This document shows positions 27,635 to 35,706 of a stretch of 64,000 nt of DNA, piece after piece. Source of the DNA: Clostridiaceae bacterium Marseille-Q4149. GTDB lineage: Bacteria > Bacillota > Clostridia > Oscillospirales > Oscillospiraceae. The stretch covers positions 1,302,001 through 1,366,000 of the forward strand of contig CP073691.1 of NCBI GenBank assembly GCA_018228685.1. The letters are read 5' to 3'. The notes beneath the pieces are model-generated. The model was not told where the DNA came from. It saw nothing but the letters and a program-made list of their open reading frames with translations, and made no database searches. Made by a program: the position numbers and the translations under genes. Positions within the stretch are counted from its first letter, which is position 1. Every line of letters starts with the position of its first letter.

Positions 27635-29367
27635 CGGGGCCTCACCGCCTCCTGGGTCTGCCGGCGCATCTGGTCCATGGCGCTGACCGGCCGCACCTCC
27701 GCCCCGGCGGCGGAGCCCGGCTGAACCGGCTGCCGCTCCATGGCCGCCGCCTGTCCCTGAAGGATGCTGCTCATCAGCTGGTCCTTGTTCTTGAAGTCCA
27801 TCAGCTCCAGGCACCGCAGCGCCTGATCCGCCATATCCGCCCGGAAGAACCCCATCTGGAACAGCTGCAGGGCCAGCTGGTTATACTCCATGGTCTTGTA
27901 GGGATTCTCGTCCTGGGCCGACACCTCCAGGTCGAACTCCGGCACCCGGTATCCGGCGATCACGCCGTCGTCCACCGCCTGGGGCTGAAGCCCCCGGCTG
28001 TCATAGGTGACGAACTCCTCCCGGCCCATGGCCCCCAGCAGCCGGAACTGCCTGGGCAGGCTGTAAAACTGCCGGATCAGCTCGATGCACAGGGTCACCA
28101 CGTCGGAAAACGCCTCGTATCCGTCATCGATCATGTTCCGTGACAGCTTGCCCCCCGCCTCCTGCAGGGCGGCGATGGCCGTGGCGGCGGTAACGCCGCC
28201 TGCGGTGCCGCCGTTGGCCACGTCACGGTTCCCCGCCGTCTCCTTCATCTCCGCGATCTTGCTCTGCAAAATCGCCACATACACGCTGTCCAGTCCCGCC
28301 GTCTGGATGGGCGCGATGGAATCGCTGCCCAGATTTCCGTTGGTGTGGACAAAGGGCCTTGTCCAGTCGGCGTATTCGTTCTCGTTCACCGCCCCGTCGC
28401 TGCGCACGAAGAACCGGGGCGTGGCCGAGGCCAGGGTATTCTTGAGGATAGCCTGGTTCATCAGGTCGATCTGCTTCTGAGGGGACTTGCACAGGTCCAC
28501 ATATCCGTACCCCGCCGGGGTCCCCTCCTCCGGAAACAGCACGTCGAACACAAAGGGAAACTTTCCGTGGTCATACCAGCCCTTCTCCCGCATATCCGGG
28601 TCGTTTTCCGTGGCATACAGCACCGTATCCCCCACGAACTTGCAGTACTGCAGCACCTTCCGTCCATTCTCCCGGGTGTGATAGTACCAGTCCACCACCA
28701 GCACCTTTCCGGAGGTGTCCACCGCATCGTCATACAGATACCGGCTCACGCTCCAGCCGCCCCGGTCGGCCTTGCCCTTGGCCCAGGGATACCGCTCCTC
28801 CAGGGCCTCCCGGTCCTGCAGCTCCGTGGAGAAGAAGTGAGGCGAGTCCTGGATATCCGTGACCCCCGGCTCCCAGAACAGGTTCAGCAGGTCCATCCGC
28901 CGGATGGCGATGTCCCCCAGTCCATTGAGCTTCCCCGCGTCCCAGAACACGCCGTACACGGCGCACCCGGATTTCAGCTTGTACCACCACGCGCTGGAAT
29001 ACGTCCGCTTGAACCCGTTCTTCTTCAGCACCACCGGTAGGATTCTCGTCAGCTTCCGGGCCTCCTCCCGATCCCCGGGCTCCCGGGGCAGCACCGTGGG
29101 CTCCGGATAACAGTCCATGGCGTCCGCGTGCTTGGACAGGATGCAGTTCACCAGCCACCCGCTGGTGGGCTGCGGGTCCGCGGGATTGCCGCCCTGCCCC
29201 GTCTTCTCCATCTGTTGCCAGTGCCGCAGCTTCCAGAACTGCTCGTTGTCGATGATGCGCTGCTCCAGCTGCCGCTTCCCGGCGTGGTACCGTCTCAGGA
29301 TATCCGCCGCCCGGCGCACCTCCTCCGTGCCGATTTTCGGCCTCTGGGGCTCCTGCTTCTGTTCCAT
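27631..29367 (-). CDS. Phage portal protein
   Basis: 578 residues. The start ATG 29367 has AAGGAGG seven bases upstream. Portal features: a helical N-terminus with ADPQPTSGWLVNCILSKHAD, NGFKRTYSSAWWYKLKSGCAVYG-type core segments, FPFVFDVLFPEEGTP, the YVDLCKSPQKQIDLMNQAIL helix, and NGGTAGGVTAATAIAALQEAGG in the crown region, followed by the IDDGYEAFSDVVTLCIELIRQF segment. Matches the portal type of podovirus-like and N4-gp56-capsid phages. It forms the ring through which DNA is packaged; no terminase is nearby. Confidence 0.87.
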   Translation of the reverse strand: MEQKQEPQRPKIGTEEVRRAADILRRYHAGKRQLEQRIIDNEQFWKLRHWQQMEKTGQGGNPADPQPTSGWLVNCILSKHADAMDCYPEPTVLPREPGDREEARKLTRILPVVLKKNGFKRTYSSAWWYKLKSGCAVYGVFWDAGKLNGLGDIAIRRMDLLNLFWEPGVTDIQDSPHFFSTELQDREALEERYPWAKGKADRGGWSVSRYLYDDAVDTSGKVLVVDWYYHTRENGRKVLQYCKFVGDTVLYATENDPDMREKGWYDHGKFPFVFDVLFPEEGTPAGYGYVDLCKSPQKQIDLMNQAILKNTLASATPRFFVRSDGAVNENEYADWTRPFVHTNGNLGSDSIAPIQTAGLDSVYVAILQSKIAEMKETAGNRDVANGGTAGGVTAATAIAALQEAGGKLSRNMIDDGYEAFSDVVTLCIELIRQFYSLPRQFRLLGAMGREEFVTYDSRGLQPQAVDDGVIAGYRVPEFDLEVSAQDENPYKTMEYNQLALQLFQMGFFRADMADQALRCLELMDFKNKDQLMSSILQGQAAAMERQPVQPGSAAGAEVRPVSAMDQMRRQTQEAVRPR

Positions 29368-29409
29368 TGACCGCCCTCCTTTTTCGTCGTTCTGCATCCC
29401 CCCTCTTTC

Positions 29410-29451
29410 CCCGGAAAAATATACGCCCTGTTGCCGTATACAGGGCAACAG
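29410..29451 (-). terminator. Terminator after the vWA gene, before portal
   Basis: CTGTTGCC at 29428-29435 pairs with GGCAACAG at 29444-29451 around an 8-base loop. On the minus strand it is followed by GGCGTATATTTTT. It separates the vWA/MoxR operon from the phage cassette. Confidence 0.75.
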
Positions 29452-29478
29452 AGCGCATTTTTCAAAAATATTCCTTTT

Positions 29479-31230
29479 TTAATTGGCCAGCTCCCGGATC
29501 TGATCCTGGATCAGCCGCCCGGCGGCCTGGGCCAGCTGGTCCATCCGCCGGATACGGGCCAGGTCCTTTCCGTATATCCGGTCCGCCGCCGGAACGCTGT
29601 CCTGCTCCCCCATGAAGATGGCGGCCACCCGGATACCCCGGCGGCGCAGATCCCGCACCTCGTCGGCGGTGTCCTCCACCCCGGCCTTGCCGTCATACTC
29701 CCGGCTGATGGGATTCTTTCCGTTGGGGGGAATCCGGTGGCTGTCGTCGGGATTGGCGTCGGTGAGGATCAGCAGCAGATGCTTCTCCGCCGGAGCCGAC
29801 TGCATCAGCTCCTCCATTCCCCGCAGGGCCAGCCCGTCCCGGTTCCAGCCCGCCGCGAAATAGTCGAATATCCGCCGCTCCCCCTGCTTGTCGCCGTACT
29901 CCTTCAGCACCCGCAGCACCGTATAGCCCCGCAGGCTGCAGAAGCTGGTGACTCGCACGGGAATGCCGCAGTTCAGCAGGCTCTTGGCCAGGATATACCC
30001 CTGGGCCGCGATGGTCTCCTGACAGTGCAGCCGGGAGGCCGAGCCGTCCAGCAGCAGGTCCACGCTGAAGCCGGGCTTCGGCTCCTGATCCTGCCGCAGA
30101 AACACCCGGTCGTCCCCCAGCACCGGCTCCCGCCATACCCTGGCCCCGTCCAGCCAGCCCTGCCGGGCCGTCACGGCCTCCGGCTGCTGGTGCACCAGCA
30201 CACAGTTGCGAATTTGCTCCGTCAGCCGCAGCAGAGCGCTTTCATACAGCTCACTGTTTTCGGCATAAGCCGCCCGGTTCAGCCGAGCCTGTTCCGCCGC
30301 CTGTTCATACAGCTGCTGGCTGTCGCTGCTGGGCGGCACGTCCGCCGCCGGGTCCCCCCGGGTGAACCACAGCCGGCACCCCAGGTGATTCCCGGTGCAC
30401 CGCTGCTGCTCGATGGCGCTCAGCTGCTTGGGGGCGTACATACTCCGCCCGAAGCACCGCTGGATATACGCCCGGTCCGCCTCCGCCCGCTCGTTGGAGC
30501 GCAGCATGGACCGCAGGGCGTCCGCCGCCCGGACAAACCCCGCCTGCCCGGCATGGGCCGCCCGTCCGATGGCCAGATCGTCGGTGCGCACCAGCTCCGT
30601 GGGAGCCATTTTGGTCATAAAGGCGATCCACCGCCGGTTGTCGAAGTGCAGCCGCAGCTCCGCCTTGGTCCGCACCTTTCCGTCAAAGCCCAGGTACTTC
30701 CGGAAGCACGCCCGCAGCGCCTGCTCCAGCTCCTCCCCGCTGACGTCCCCGCAGCACAGCGCCCGATACAGGCCCTTGTCCCAGGGGGTCACCAGCCGTG
30801 TGGGTTTCCCCAGCACGTTTTTCCACCGGGCCGCCTGCATGGAGTATACCAGCTGATTCCGCGCCATCCACTCCTGCCGGGAGGTCTGATATTCCATGGC
30901 AAAGAACTCCCGGGCGTGGTCCTGCCGCAGCTCCTCCAGCGCTGGACGTCCCGGCAGCTCCTTTTGATACACGGCGCTCTCCAGGGCCAGCCACGCCAGG
31001 TCGTCCATCACCGCCTGCCGCACATCCCCCAGCCACGAGTCAAACAGCCGCTCCAGCATATCCCGGCCAAACCACTTGTATACCAGGCCGATGACAAAAT
31101 TCATGTAAAAATCCGGTGTCCCGTCGGTTTTCATGGCCAGGAATTTGGGCTCGAACCCATATTCCCCCGCCGCTGCCCAGATCAGGTTCACCGCCCGCCG
31201 CTGCTGGGCGCTGTAGGTCTGCACACCCAT
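29479..31230 (-). CDS. vWA-domain protein paired with a MoxR ATPase
   Basis: 583 residues. The N-terminal 380 residues are helical. The C-terminal vWA domain has a metal-ion-dependent adhesion site DGSAS (395-399, consensus DxSxS), then TDAN (later conserved Asp/Thr region) and an IRVAAIFMGE strand. Similar proteins act with MoxR AAA+ ATPases (NorD/NorQ-like, CoxE-like pairs) in metal insertion or protein remodelling. It is five bases downstream of the MoxR gene and ends before a terminator. Target unknown. It is next to the phage cassette but transcriptionally separated from it. Confidence 0.8.
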   Translation of the reverse strand: MGVQTYSAQQRRAVNLIWAAAGEYGFEPKFLAMKTDGTPDFYMNFVIGLVYKWFGRDMLERLFDSWLGDVRQAVMDDLAWLALESAVYQKELPGRPALEELRQDHAREFFAMEYQTSRQEWMARNQLVYSMQAARWKNVLGKPTRLVTPWDKGLYRALCCGDVSGEELEQALRACFRKYLGFDGKVRTKAELRLHFDNRRWIAFMTKMAPTELVRTDDLAIGRAAHAGQAGFVRAADALRSMLRSNERAEADRAYIQRCFGRSMYAPKQLSAIEQQRCTGNHLGCRLWFTRGDPAADVPPSSDSQQLYEQAAEQARLNRAAYAENSELYESALLRLTEQIRNCVLVHQQPEAVTARQGWLDGARVWREPVLGDDRVFLRQDQEPKPGFSVDLLLDGSASRLHCQETIAAQGYILAKSLLNCGIPVRVTSFCSLRGYTVLRVLKEYGDKQGERRIFDYFAAGWNRDGLALRGMEELMQSAPAEKHLLLILTDANPDDSHRIPPNGKNPISREYDGKAGVEDTADEVRDLRRRGIRVAAIFMGEQDSVPAADRIYGKDLARIRRMDQLAQAAGRLIQDQIRELAN

Positions 31231-31235
31231 GGCGC

Positions 31236-32150
31236 TCAGTCCGTAAACAGCCGGGCCCGGTCCAGCTTCGCCGGAATACGTCCGGCGATCACGTCCCGGA
31301 TCAGGTCCTGTTCATAGCTGTCAAAGGCCTTGTTGGTGATGCCCATGTCCAGGGCCATCCCCGCCCGGACGCCCCGGCGGATCAGCCGCAGCGCGTCCAG
31401 CAGGCCCCGCAGGTCCAGGGCCTTGGAGGAGATCTCCGCGCTTTCGCACTTTTTCTGCAGGTCCAGAAACAGCTGGGCAAACTGCTGGCGGTATTTCTTC
31501 TCCAAAGTGGGAAATTCATCCTCCAGCAGCCGCTCCAGGCCCTCCTCTCCGATGGTAGGCATCTGGATCACCACGAACCGGCTGGTCAGGGCCTCGTTCA
31601 GCTCCCGGGTCCCGGCATAGCCATAGTTCATGGTGCCGATGAACCGCGCCGCCGGGTCCACTTCCACCCGGTCATATCCCGGCACGTCGATGGCCCGCCG
31701 GAAGTCCAGCGTGGCGTGCAGCACAGCCAAGGCCTCATTTTTGGCCATGTTGATCTCGTCCAGAATGCCGAAGCCCCCGTTTTTGGCGCACAGATACACC
31801 GGTCCCGGCCGGAAGGTGACCTGTCCCCCCACGAAGGTGTCCATGCCGATGAGGCTGGCGGCGTCCATGTTCACATGGAACGACACGTCCCAGGCCGGAC
31901 GTCCGAAGGCCATGGCCAGGTTCTCCGCCAGCACGTTCTTGCCGGTGGCCTTGCTGCCTGCCAGCAGCAGATTCTCGCCGCACAGCAGGGCCGCAGCCGC
32001 CGCCTCCCACACGTCCTTTCCGTAATAGTGATACCGGGGCCGGGGCACCCGCCCTGCCAGCTCCGGTGCCGCCGGATACTTCTCCCGGTATTCCCGGATA
32101 CCGTCGATGATGCCCTGATCGATCTGTTCCTTTTCCAAAAACTCCAGCAT
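31236..32150 (-). CDS. MoxR family AAA+ ATPase
   Basis: 304 residues from ATG 32150 (the longest frame starts earlier, but the internal MLEFLEKEQ start has an AGGA nearby; distance is short, so the start is moderately uncertain). P-loop is GSKATGKN (65-72), where the usual Thr/Ser after Lys is Asn. Walker B is GILDEINMA (Asp131, Glu132). Sensor region GTMNYGYAGTRELNEALTSRF contains the second-box arginine. Such ATPases drive remodelling with a vWA partner, here encoded immediately downstream. The Asn substitution at the Walker A position is unusual and may affect Mg coordination. Confidence 0.85.
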   Translation of the reverse strand: MLEFLEKEQIDQGIIDGIREYREKYPAAPELAGRVPRPRYHYYGKDVWEAAAAALLCGENLLLAGSKATGKNVLAENLAMAFGRPAWDVSFHVNMDAASLIGMDTFVGGQVTFRPGPVYLCAKNGGFGILDEINMAKNEALAVLHATLDFRRAIDVPGYDRVEVDPAARFIGTMNYGYAGTRELNEALTSRFVVIQMPTIGEEGLERLLEDEFPTLEKKYRQQFAQLFLDLQKKCESAEISSKALDLRGLLDALRLIRRGVRAGMALDMGITNKAFDSYEQDLIRDVIAGRIPAKLDRARLFTD

Positions 32151-32193
32151 ATTCCTGCAAGCCCCTTTCCTTCGGGTATTTTTTCCCGCCGGT

Positions 32194-32222
32194 ATTATAC
32201 ACCCCTCCGGTAGGGAATGCAA
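32194..32222 (-). promoter_or_regulatory. Promoter of the moxR-vWA operon
   Basis: On the minus strand TTGCAT is followed by a 17-base spacer and TATAAT, about 45 bases upstream of the moxR start. It is back to back with the carD promoter. Confidence 0.8.
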
Positions 32223-32262
32223 TCCGCCCGCCTGCTAAGATTCCGTATAGTCTTTTTCCCTC

Positions 32263-32291
32263 TTGCCAAATCCGGTCCGTTCCGGTATAAT
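32263..32291 (+). promoter_or_regulatory. Promoter of carD-ispD-ispF
   Basis: TTGCCA, a 17-base spacer and TATAAT, 41 bases before the carD start codon. Divergent from the moxR promoter. Confidence 0.8.
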
Positions 32292-32331
32292 ATATTTGTG
32301 AAAAATTATATTCTGGAAAGGAGACGCCGCC

Positions 32332-32820
32332 ATGTTTCTGATCGGCGATAAGGTAGTCCACCCCATGCACGGGGCCGGCATCATCGAGCGCATCACCCAC
32401 GAGCGCCTGGGCAGCCGGGTCAGCAGCTACTATGTGTTCCGCATGCCCGCCGGGGGGCTTGTGCTGAAGATCCCCATCGATGCCTGCTGCCAGATCGGCC
32501 TGCGGTGTCTGTCCACGGCGGAGCACATCTGCCAGGTACTCTCCGCCATCCCCACGCTGGAGGTGCAGATGTCCTCCAACTGGAACCAGCGCTACCGGGA
32601 CAATCTGGCCCGGCTGAAAAGCGGCGACCTGCTGGAGGTGGCCTGGGTCATCAAGGGCCTCATGTGGCGGGACCACCGCCGGGGCCTGTCCAACGGCGAG
32701 CGCAAAATGCTCCACAGCGCCAAGCAGATCCTCATCTCCGAGGTGGTGCTGGTGGAGGGAACGGACGATTACCCCGCTGTGGAGCAGCGGATCAACGAAG
32801 CCATGATGCTGGGAGCGTAA
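32332..32820 (+). CDS. CarD-like transcriptional regulator
   Basis: 162 residues. The N-terminal CarD/TRCF RNA-polymerase-binding Tudor-like domain is evident in KVVHPMHGAGIIERI (residues 7-21) and YVFRMPAGGLVLKIP (around 41-55). The C-terminal half is helical with the conserved RYRDNLARLKSGDLLEVAWVIKGL and SNGERKMLHSAKQIL segments. CarD-type proteins stabilise or modulate open complexes at many promoters. It leads the isoprenoid operon; ispD starts two bases after its stop. Confidence 0.9.
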   Translation: MFLIGDKVVHPMHGAGIIERITHERLGSRVSSYYVFRMPAGGLVLKIPIDACCQIGLRCLSTAEHICQVLSAIPTLEVQMSSNWNQRYRDNLARLKSGDLLEVAWVIKGLMWRDHRRGLSNGERKMLHSAKQILISEVVLVEGTDDYPAVEQRINEAMMLGA

Positions 32821-32822
32821 CT

Positions 32823-33560
32823 ATGGGAAAATTGTTTGATAAAATCCGCCGGGTCCAGGATAAGACCCGCCCCTTCTGCTCGGCCATTGTCCCCGCCGCC
32901 GGATCCTCCGCCCGCATGGGCGGCCAGGACAAGCTGCTGACGGACCTGTGCGGCGCGCCGGTGCTGATGCGCACCCTGTGCGCCATCGACCGGACCGAGC
33001 TGGTGGACGAGATCATCGTCGCCACCCGGGAGGAGCTGCTTCTCACCGTGGCGGACCTGTGCGGCCGCTGCGGCCTGCACAAGCCCGTCAAGGTGGTCCG
33101 CGGCGGCTCCACCCGGGCCCAGTCCGTCCTGGCCGCCGCCTTGGAGGCCAACCCCAAGGCGGGGCTTCTGGCCGTTCACGACGCCGCCCGTCCCCTGGTG
33201 GACCCGGCGGAGTTTGACGAGATCATCCGCCTGGCCTGCCGCACCAATGCGGCAGCCCCCGCCGTTCCGGTAACCGACACCATCAAGGCCGCGGACCCCA
33301 CCGATGGCCGCGTCCTCTCCACGCCGGACCGCTCCACCCTTTTCGCCGTATACACCCCCCAGGTCATTGAGGCCAGCCTGCTGAAGGCCGCCCTCCAGTC
33401 CGCCATCGACGCCGGAGCCGAGATCACCGACGACTGCTCCGCCGTGGAGCGTCTGGGCAAGGAAGTCTACCTGGCCACGGGCAGCCGGGAAAATATCAAG
33501 ATCACCACCCCCCTGGACCTGCTGATCGCCGAGGCCATCCTCCGGGGGCGGGACAGATGA
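32823..33560 (+). CDS. ispD: 2-C-methyl-D-erythritol 4-phosphate cytidylyltransferase
   Basis: 245 residues from ATG 32823. MEP pathway enzyme that joins CTP to methylerythritol phosphate. Motifs: SAIVPAAGSSARMGGQDKLL (CTP-binding P-loop-like, about 20-39), the VHDAARPLVDP region (about 119-129), TDTIK and STLFAVYTPQ, and the C-terminal TGSRENIKITTPLDLLIAE. A long upstream in-frame extension is rejected because the ATG follows carD closely. Coupled to ispF by a 4-base overlap. Confidence 0.95.
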   Translation: MGKLFDKIRRVQDKTRPFCSAIVPAAGSSARMGGQDKLLTDLCGAPVLMRTLCAIDRTELVDEIIVATREELLLTVADLCGRCGLHKPVKVVRGGSTRAQSVLAAALEANPKAGLLAVHDAARPLVDPAEFDEIIRLACRTNAAAPAVPVTDTIKAADPTDGRVLSTPDRSTLFAVYTPQVIEASLLKAALQSAIDAGAEITDDCSAVERLGKEVYLATGSRENIKITTPLDLLIAEAILRGRDR

Positions 33561-34039
33561 CGAATCTGCGCATGGGCCACGGCTACGATGTCCACCGGCT
33601 CACCGCCGGACGTCCTCTGATCCTGGGCGGCGTCCACGTCCCCTATGACCGGGGGCTGGACGGCCACTCCGACGCCGACGTGCTGACCCACGCGGTGATG
33701 GACGCCCTGCTGGGGGCCGCCGCCCTGGGAGACATCGGCCGCCTGTTTCCGGACAGTGACGACGCCTTTCTGAACATCTCCAGCCTGGTGCTGCTGTCCC
33801 GGGTCCGGGACGCTCTGGCAAACGCCGGATACCGGGTGGTGAACATCGACGCCACCCTCATCGCCCAGGCCCCCAAGGTCGGCCCCTACCGCCGGCAGAT
33901 GCAGGAGAACCTGGCCGCCGCCCTGGCCATCGGCCCCGGCTGCGTCAACGTCAAGGCCACCACCGAGGAGCACCTGGGCTTCACCGGCGACGGCTCCGGC
34001 ATGTCCGCCCACGCCGTGGCCCTGATTGAACACATATAA
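33557..34039 (+). CDS. ispF: 2-C-methyl-D-erythritol 2,4-cyclodiphosphate synthase
   Basis: 160 residues. The next MEP enzyme but one after IspD, forming the cyclic diphosphate with zinc. Conserved GHGYDVHR (metal ligands Asp and His, about 7-14), DGHSDADVLTHAVMDALLGA, GDIGRLFPDSD and the C-terminal KATTEEHLGFTGDGSG signature. Length is typical. ATGA overlap with ispD; a strong terminator follows. Confidence 0.97.
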   Translation: MTNLRMGHGYDVHRLTAGRPLILGGVHVPYDRGLDGHSDADVLTHAVMDALLGAAALGDIGRLFPDSDDAFLNISSLVLLSRVRDALANAGYRVVNIDATLIAQAPKVGPYRRQMQENLAAALAIGPGCVNVKATTEEHLGFTGDGSGMSAHAVALIEHI

Positions 34040-34042
34040 CCA

Positions 34043-34074
34043 ACAACCGGGTACGGCGTGCCGTACCCGGTTGT
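34043..34074. terminator. Bidirectional terminator between ispF and the amidohydrolase
   Basis: A perfect 14-bp stem (34043-34056 with 34061-34074) around a 4-base loop, with short T runs on either side. It lies between two convergent stops (34039 and 34082). Confidence 0.85.
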
Positions 34075-34081
34075 TTCATGC

Positions 34082-35446
34082 TTATTCCGCTTTTTGCAGC
34101 ATCCCGTCCACCAGCTGCTGGGCCCGGACGCGGGTTTGTTCCTCGTCCATACCCAGCACACGGCCGTGCTCCACCACCACCCGGCCGTTGACCATCACCA
34201 GCTCCGCCGGGCGGGCATAGCCAACGGTTCCCAGCATACAGGCGGGGTCCAGTTTGGCCCCGGCCAGCTCCAGCAGGTCCACGTTCAGCAGAAACAGGTC
34301 CGCCGCCTTTCCCACCTCCAGGCTGCCGATCTCGTCCTGGCGGCCCAGAAGCCGGGCGCTGCCCATGGTGGCCATTTTCAGCAGGTCATACCCGGTGGGG
34401 GCCTTGGCACTGTAGGTCAGCCGGTGCAGCAGGTACGCCGCCCGGATCTCCGCCAGCAGGTTGGAGCAGTCGTTGGACGCCGAACCGTCCACGGCCAGTC
34501 CCACCGGCACCCCCAGCTCCAGCATATCCGGCACCCGGCACACGCCGGAGGCCAGCTTCATGTTGGACACCGGGCAGTGGGCCACGCCTGTCCCCGTTTG
34601 GGCCAGCAGGCGCAGCTCCTGATCATTGAAGTGGATGCCGTGGGCGTACCACACGTCCTCTCCCAGCCAGCCGCAGCTCTCCATATACGCCAGGGGCCGC
34701 ATACCCACGGCCTCCAGGGTGAACCGCTCCTCGTCCTTGGTCTCGCACAGATGGGTGTGCAGCCGCACCCCCATGGACCGGGCCAGGACCGCCGACTGCT
34801 TCAGCAGGTCCGTGGTCACGCTGAAGGGCGAGCACGGGGCCAGGGCCACCTGGTACATGGAAAACCGGGATGTATCGTGGAATTTCTCCACCAATCTCTG
34901 GCTGTCCCGCAGGATGGTGTCCACATCCTGCACCAGATCGTCCGGCGGCAGACCGCCGTCGCTTTTGCCCCGGGACATACTGCCCCGGGTGGCGTGGAAC
35001 CGGACCCCCAGCAGGTCCGCCGCCCGGAACTGCTGGTCGATGAAGTGCTCCGATCCCACCCTGGGGAACACATAGTGGTGGTCCATGCAGGTGGTGCAGC
35101 CGTATTTCAGCAGCTCGCCCAGCCCCACCAGGGAGCTGTAATAGATGCAGTCCTCGTCCAGGCCCCGCCAGATCTCGTACAGAGTCCGCAGCCACGGAAA
35201 AAGCTCCATTTTCTGCACCTTCGGCAGGTTCCGTGTGAAGGTCTGGTACAGATGGTGGTGGGTGTTCACCAGACCGGGATACACAAAGCAGTGGGAGGCG
35301 TCGATGACGCGGTCCGCCGGGCGCTCCTCCGGCCCGATGTATCGGATCACGTTGTCCTGCACCAGGATGTTTTCGCCCCGCAGCACCCGGTCCTCCCGGT
35401 CCACGGTGACGATGGCCTGGGCATTTCGGATAAGAGTGGTCGCCAT
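34082..35446 (-). CDS. 8-oxoguanine deaminase-like amidohydrolase
   Basis: 454 residues of the TIM-barrel amidohydrolase superfamily. Metal ligands: HHH in NTHHHLYQ (63-65), His in THLCET and HGIHF, and Asp in VDGSASND. The NTHHHLYQTFTRNLP and LPKVQKMELFPWL segments and length fit the 8-oxoguanine deaminase / SsnA / TrzN-like group. Likely removes the amino group of a guanine-like purine (8-oxoguanine or guanine) for catabolism. Two other purine genes (adenine deaminase, xanthine dehydrogenase-type) lie at 56-61 kb. ATG follows AAAGGAG. Confidence 0.82.
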   Translation of the reverse strand: MATTLIRNAQAIVTVDREDRVLRGENILVQDNVIRYIGPEERPADRVIDASHCFVYPGLVNTHHHLYQTFTRNLPKVQKMELFPWLRTLYEIWRGLDEDCIYYSSLVGLGELLKYGCTTCMDHHYVFPRVGSEHFIDQQFRAADLLGVRFHATRGSMSRGKSDGGLPPDDLVQDVDTILRDSQRLVEKFHDTSRFSMYQVALAPCSPFSVTTDLLKQSAVLARSMGVRLHTHLCETKDEERFTLEAVGMRPLAYMESCGWLGEDVWYAHGIHFNDQELRLLAQTGTGVAHCPVSNMKLASGVCRVPDMLELGVPVGLAVDGSASNDCSNLLAEIRAAYLLHRLTYSAKAPTGYDLLKMATMGSARLLGRQDEIGSLEVGKAADLFLLNVDLLELAGAKLDPACMLGTVGYARPAELVMVNGRVVVEHGRVLGMDEEQTRVRAQQLVDGMLQKAE

Positions 35447-35482
35447 AGGTCACGCTCCTTTTCTGTAAAAACCTGTTAAAGC

Positions 35483-35690
35483 GCAGGGTGCGCATCGCGC
35501 ACCCTGCAAGACTGTCAAAAGAGTGGGGACTTTCACCATCGGAAAGGAAGATCGTTACGAAAGAAACCCATCAGGGGTGTCTTTCGTTTGCAATCACTTG
35601 TTTTTCAGAATTTTTTGAAGTTCTGAAAAACCGCCCCCAGCTTGTCAAAAATGTTTTTTGACAAGCTGGGGGTGCGCAGTGCGCACCCCC
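35483..35690. repeat. Hairpin-rich intergenic element
   Basis: Four inverted repeats. An 11-bp stem (35483-35493 with 35497-35507); a 10-bp stem (35601-35610 with 35621-35630); a perfect 18-bp stem (35634-35651 with 35655-35672) around TGT; and a 10-bp stem (35668-35677 with 35681-35690). The outer hairpins share the core GGGTGCGC, three bases, GCGCACCC. The third and fourth hairpins share five bases, so they cannot form at the same time. No open frame of interest. It may be a repeated mobile hairpin element or serve as the pduL terminator. Confidence 0.75.
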
Positions 35691-35706
35691 TTTAGAGTCG
35701 GATGAT

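Larger units (their letters stand above)
19459..29367 (-). mobile_element. Podovirus-like structural gene cassette (domesticated or remnant phage)
   Basis: Ten same-strand genes with overlapping or closely spaced junctions encode portal, Prp-type protease, scaffold, N4-gp56-type capsid, a small protein, connector, three tail or fibre proteins and a peptidoglycan-binding protein. No terminase, tape-measure, integrase, repressor, replication or lysis gene is present. Both flanks are bacterial genes (dus at one side, the vWA/MoxR pair then carD at the other), with terminators at each end and no attachment-site repeat noticed. Base composition is like the host. This is either an old prophage reduced to its virion genes or a set retained for another use. 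Confidence 0.8.

Noticed and set aside
27356..27814. Longer frame upstream of the Prp protease
   Set aside because: The extra N-terminus is a shifted frame of the portal gene; the GTG at 27634 overlaps the portal stop and begins directly before the Prp core.
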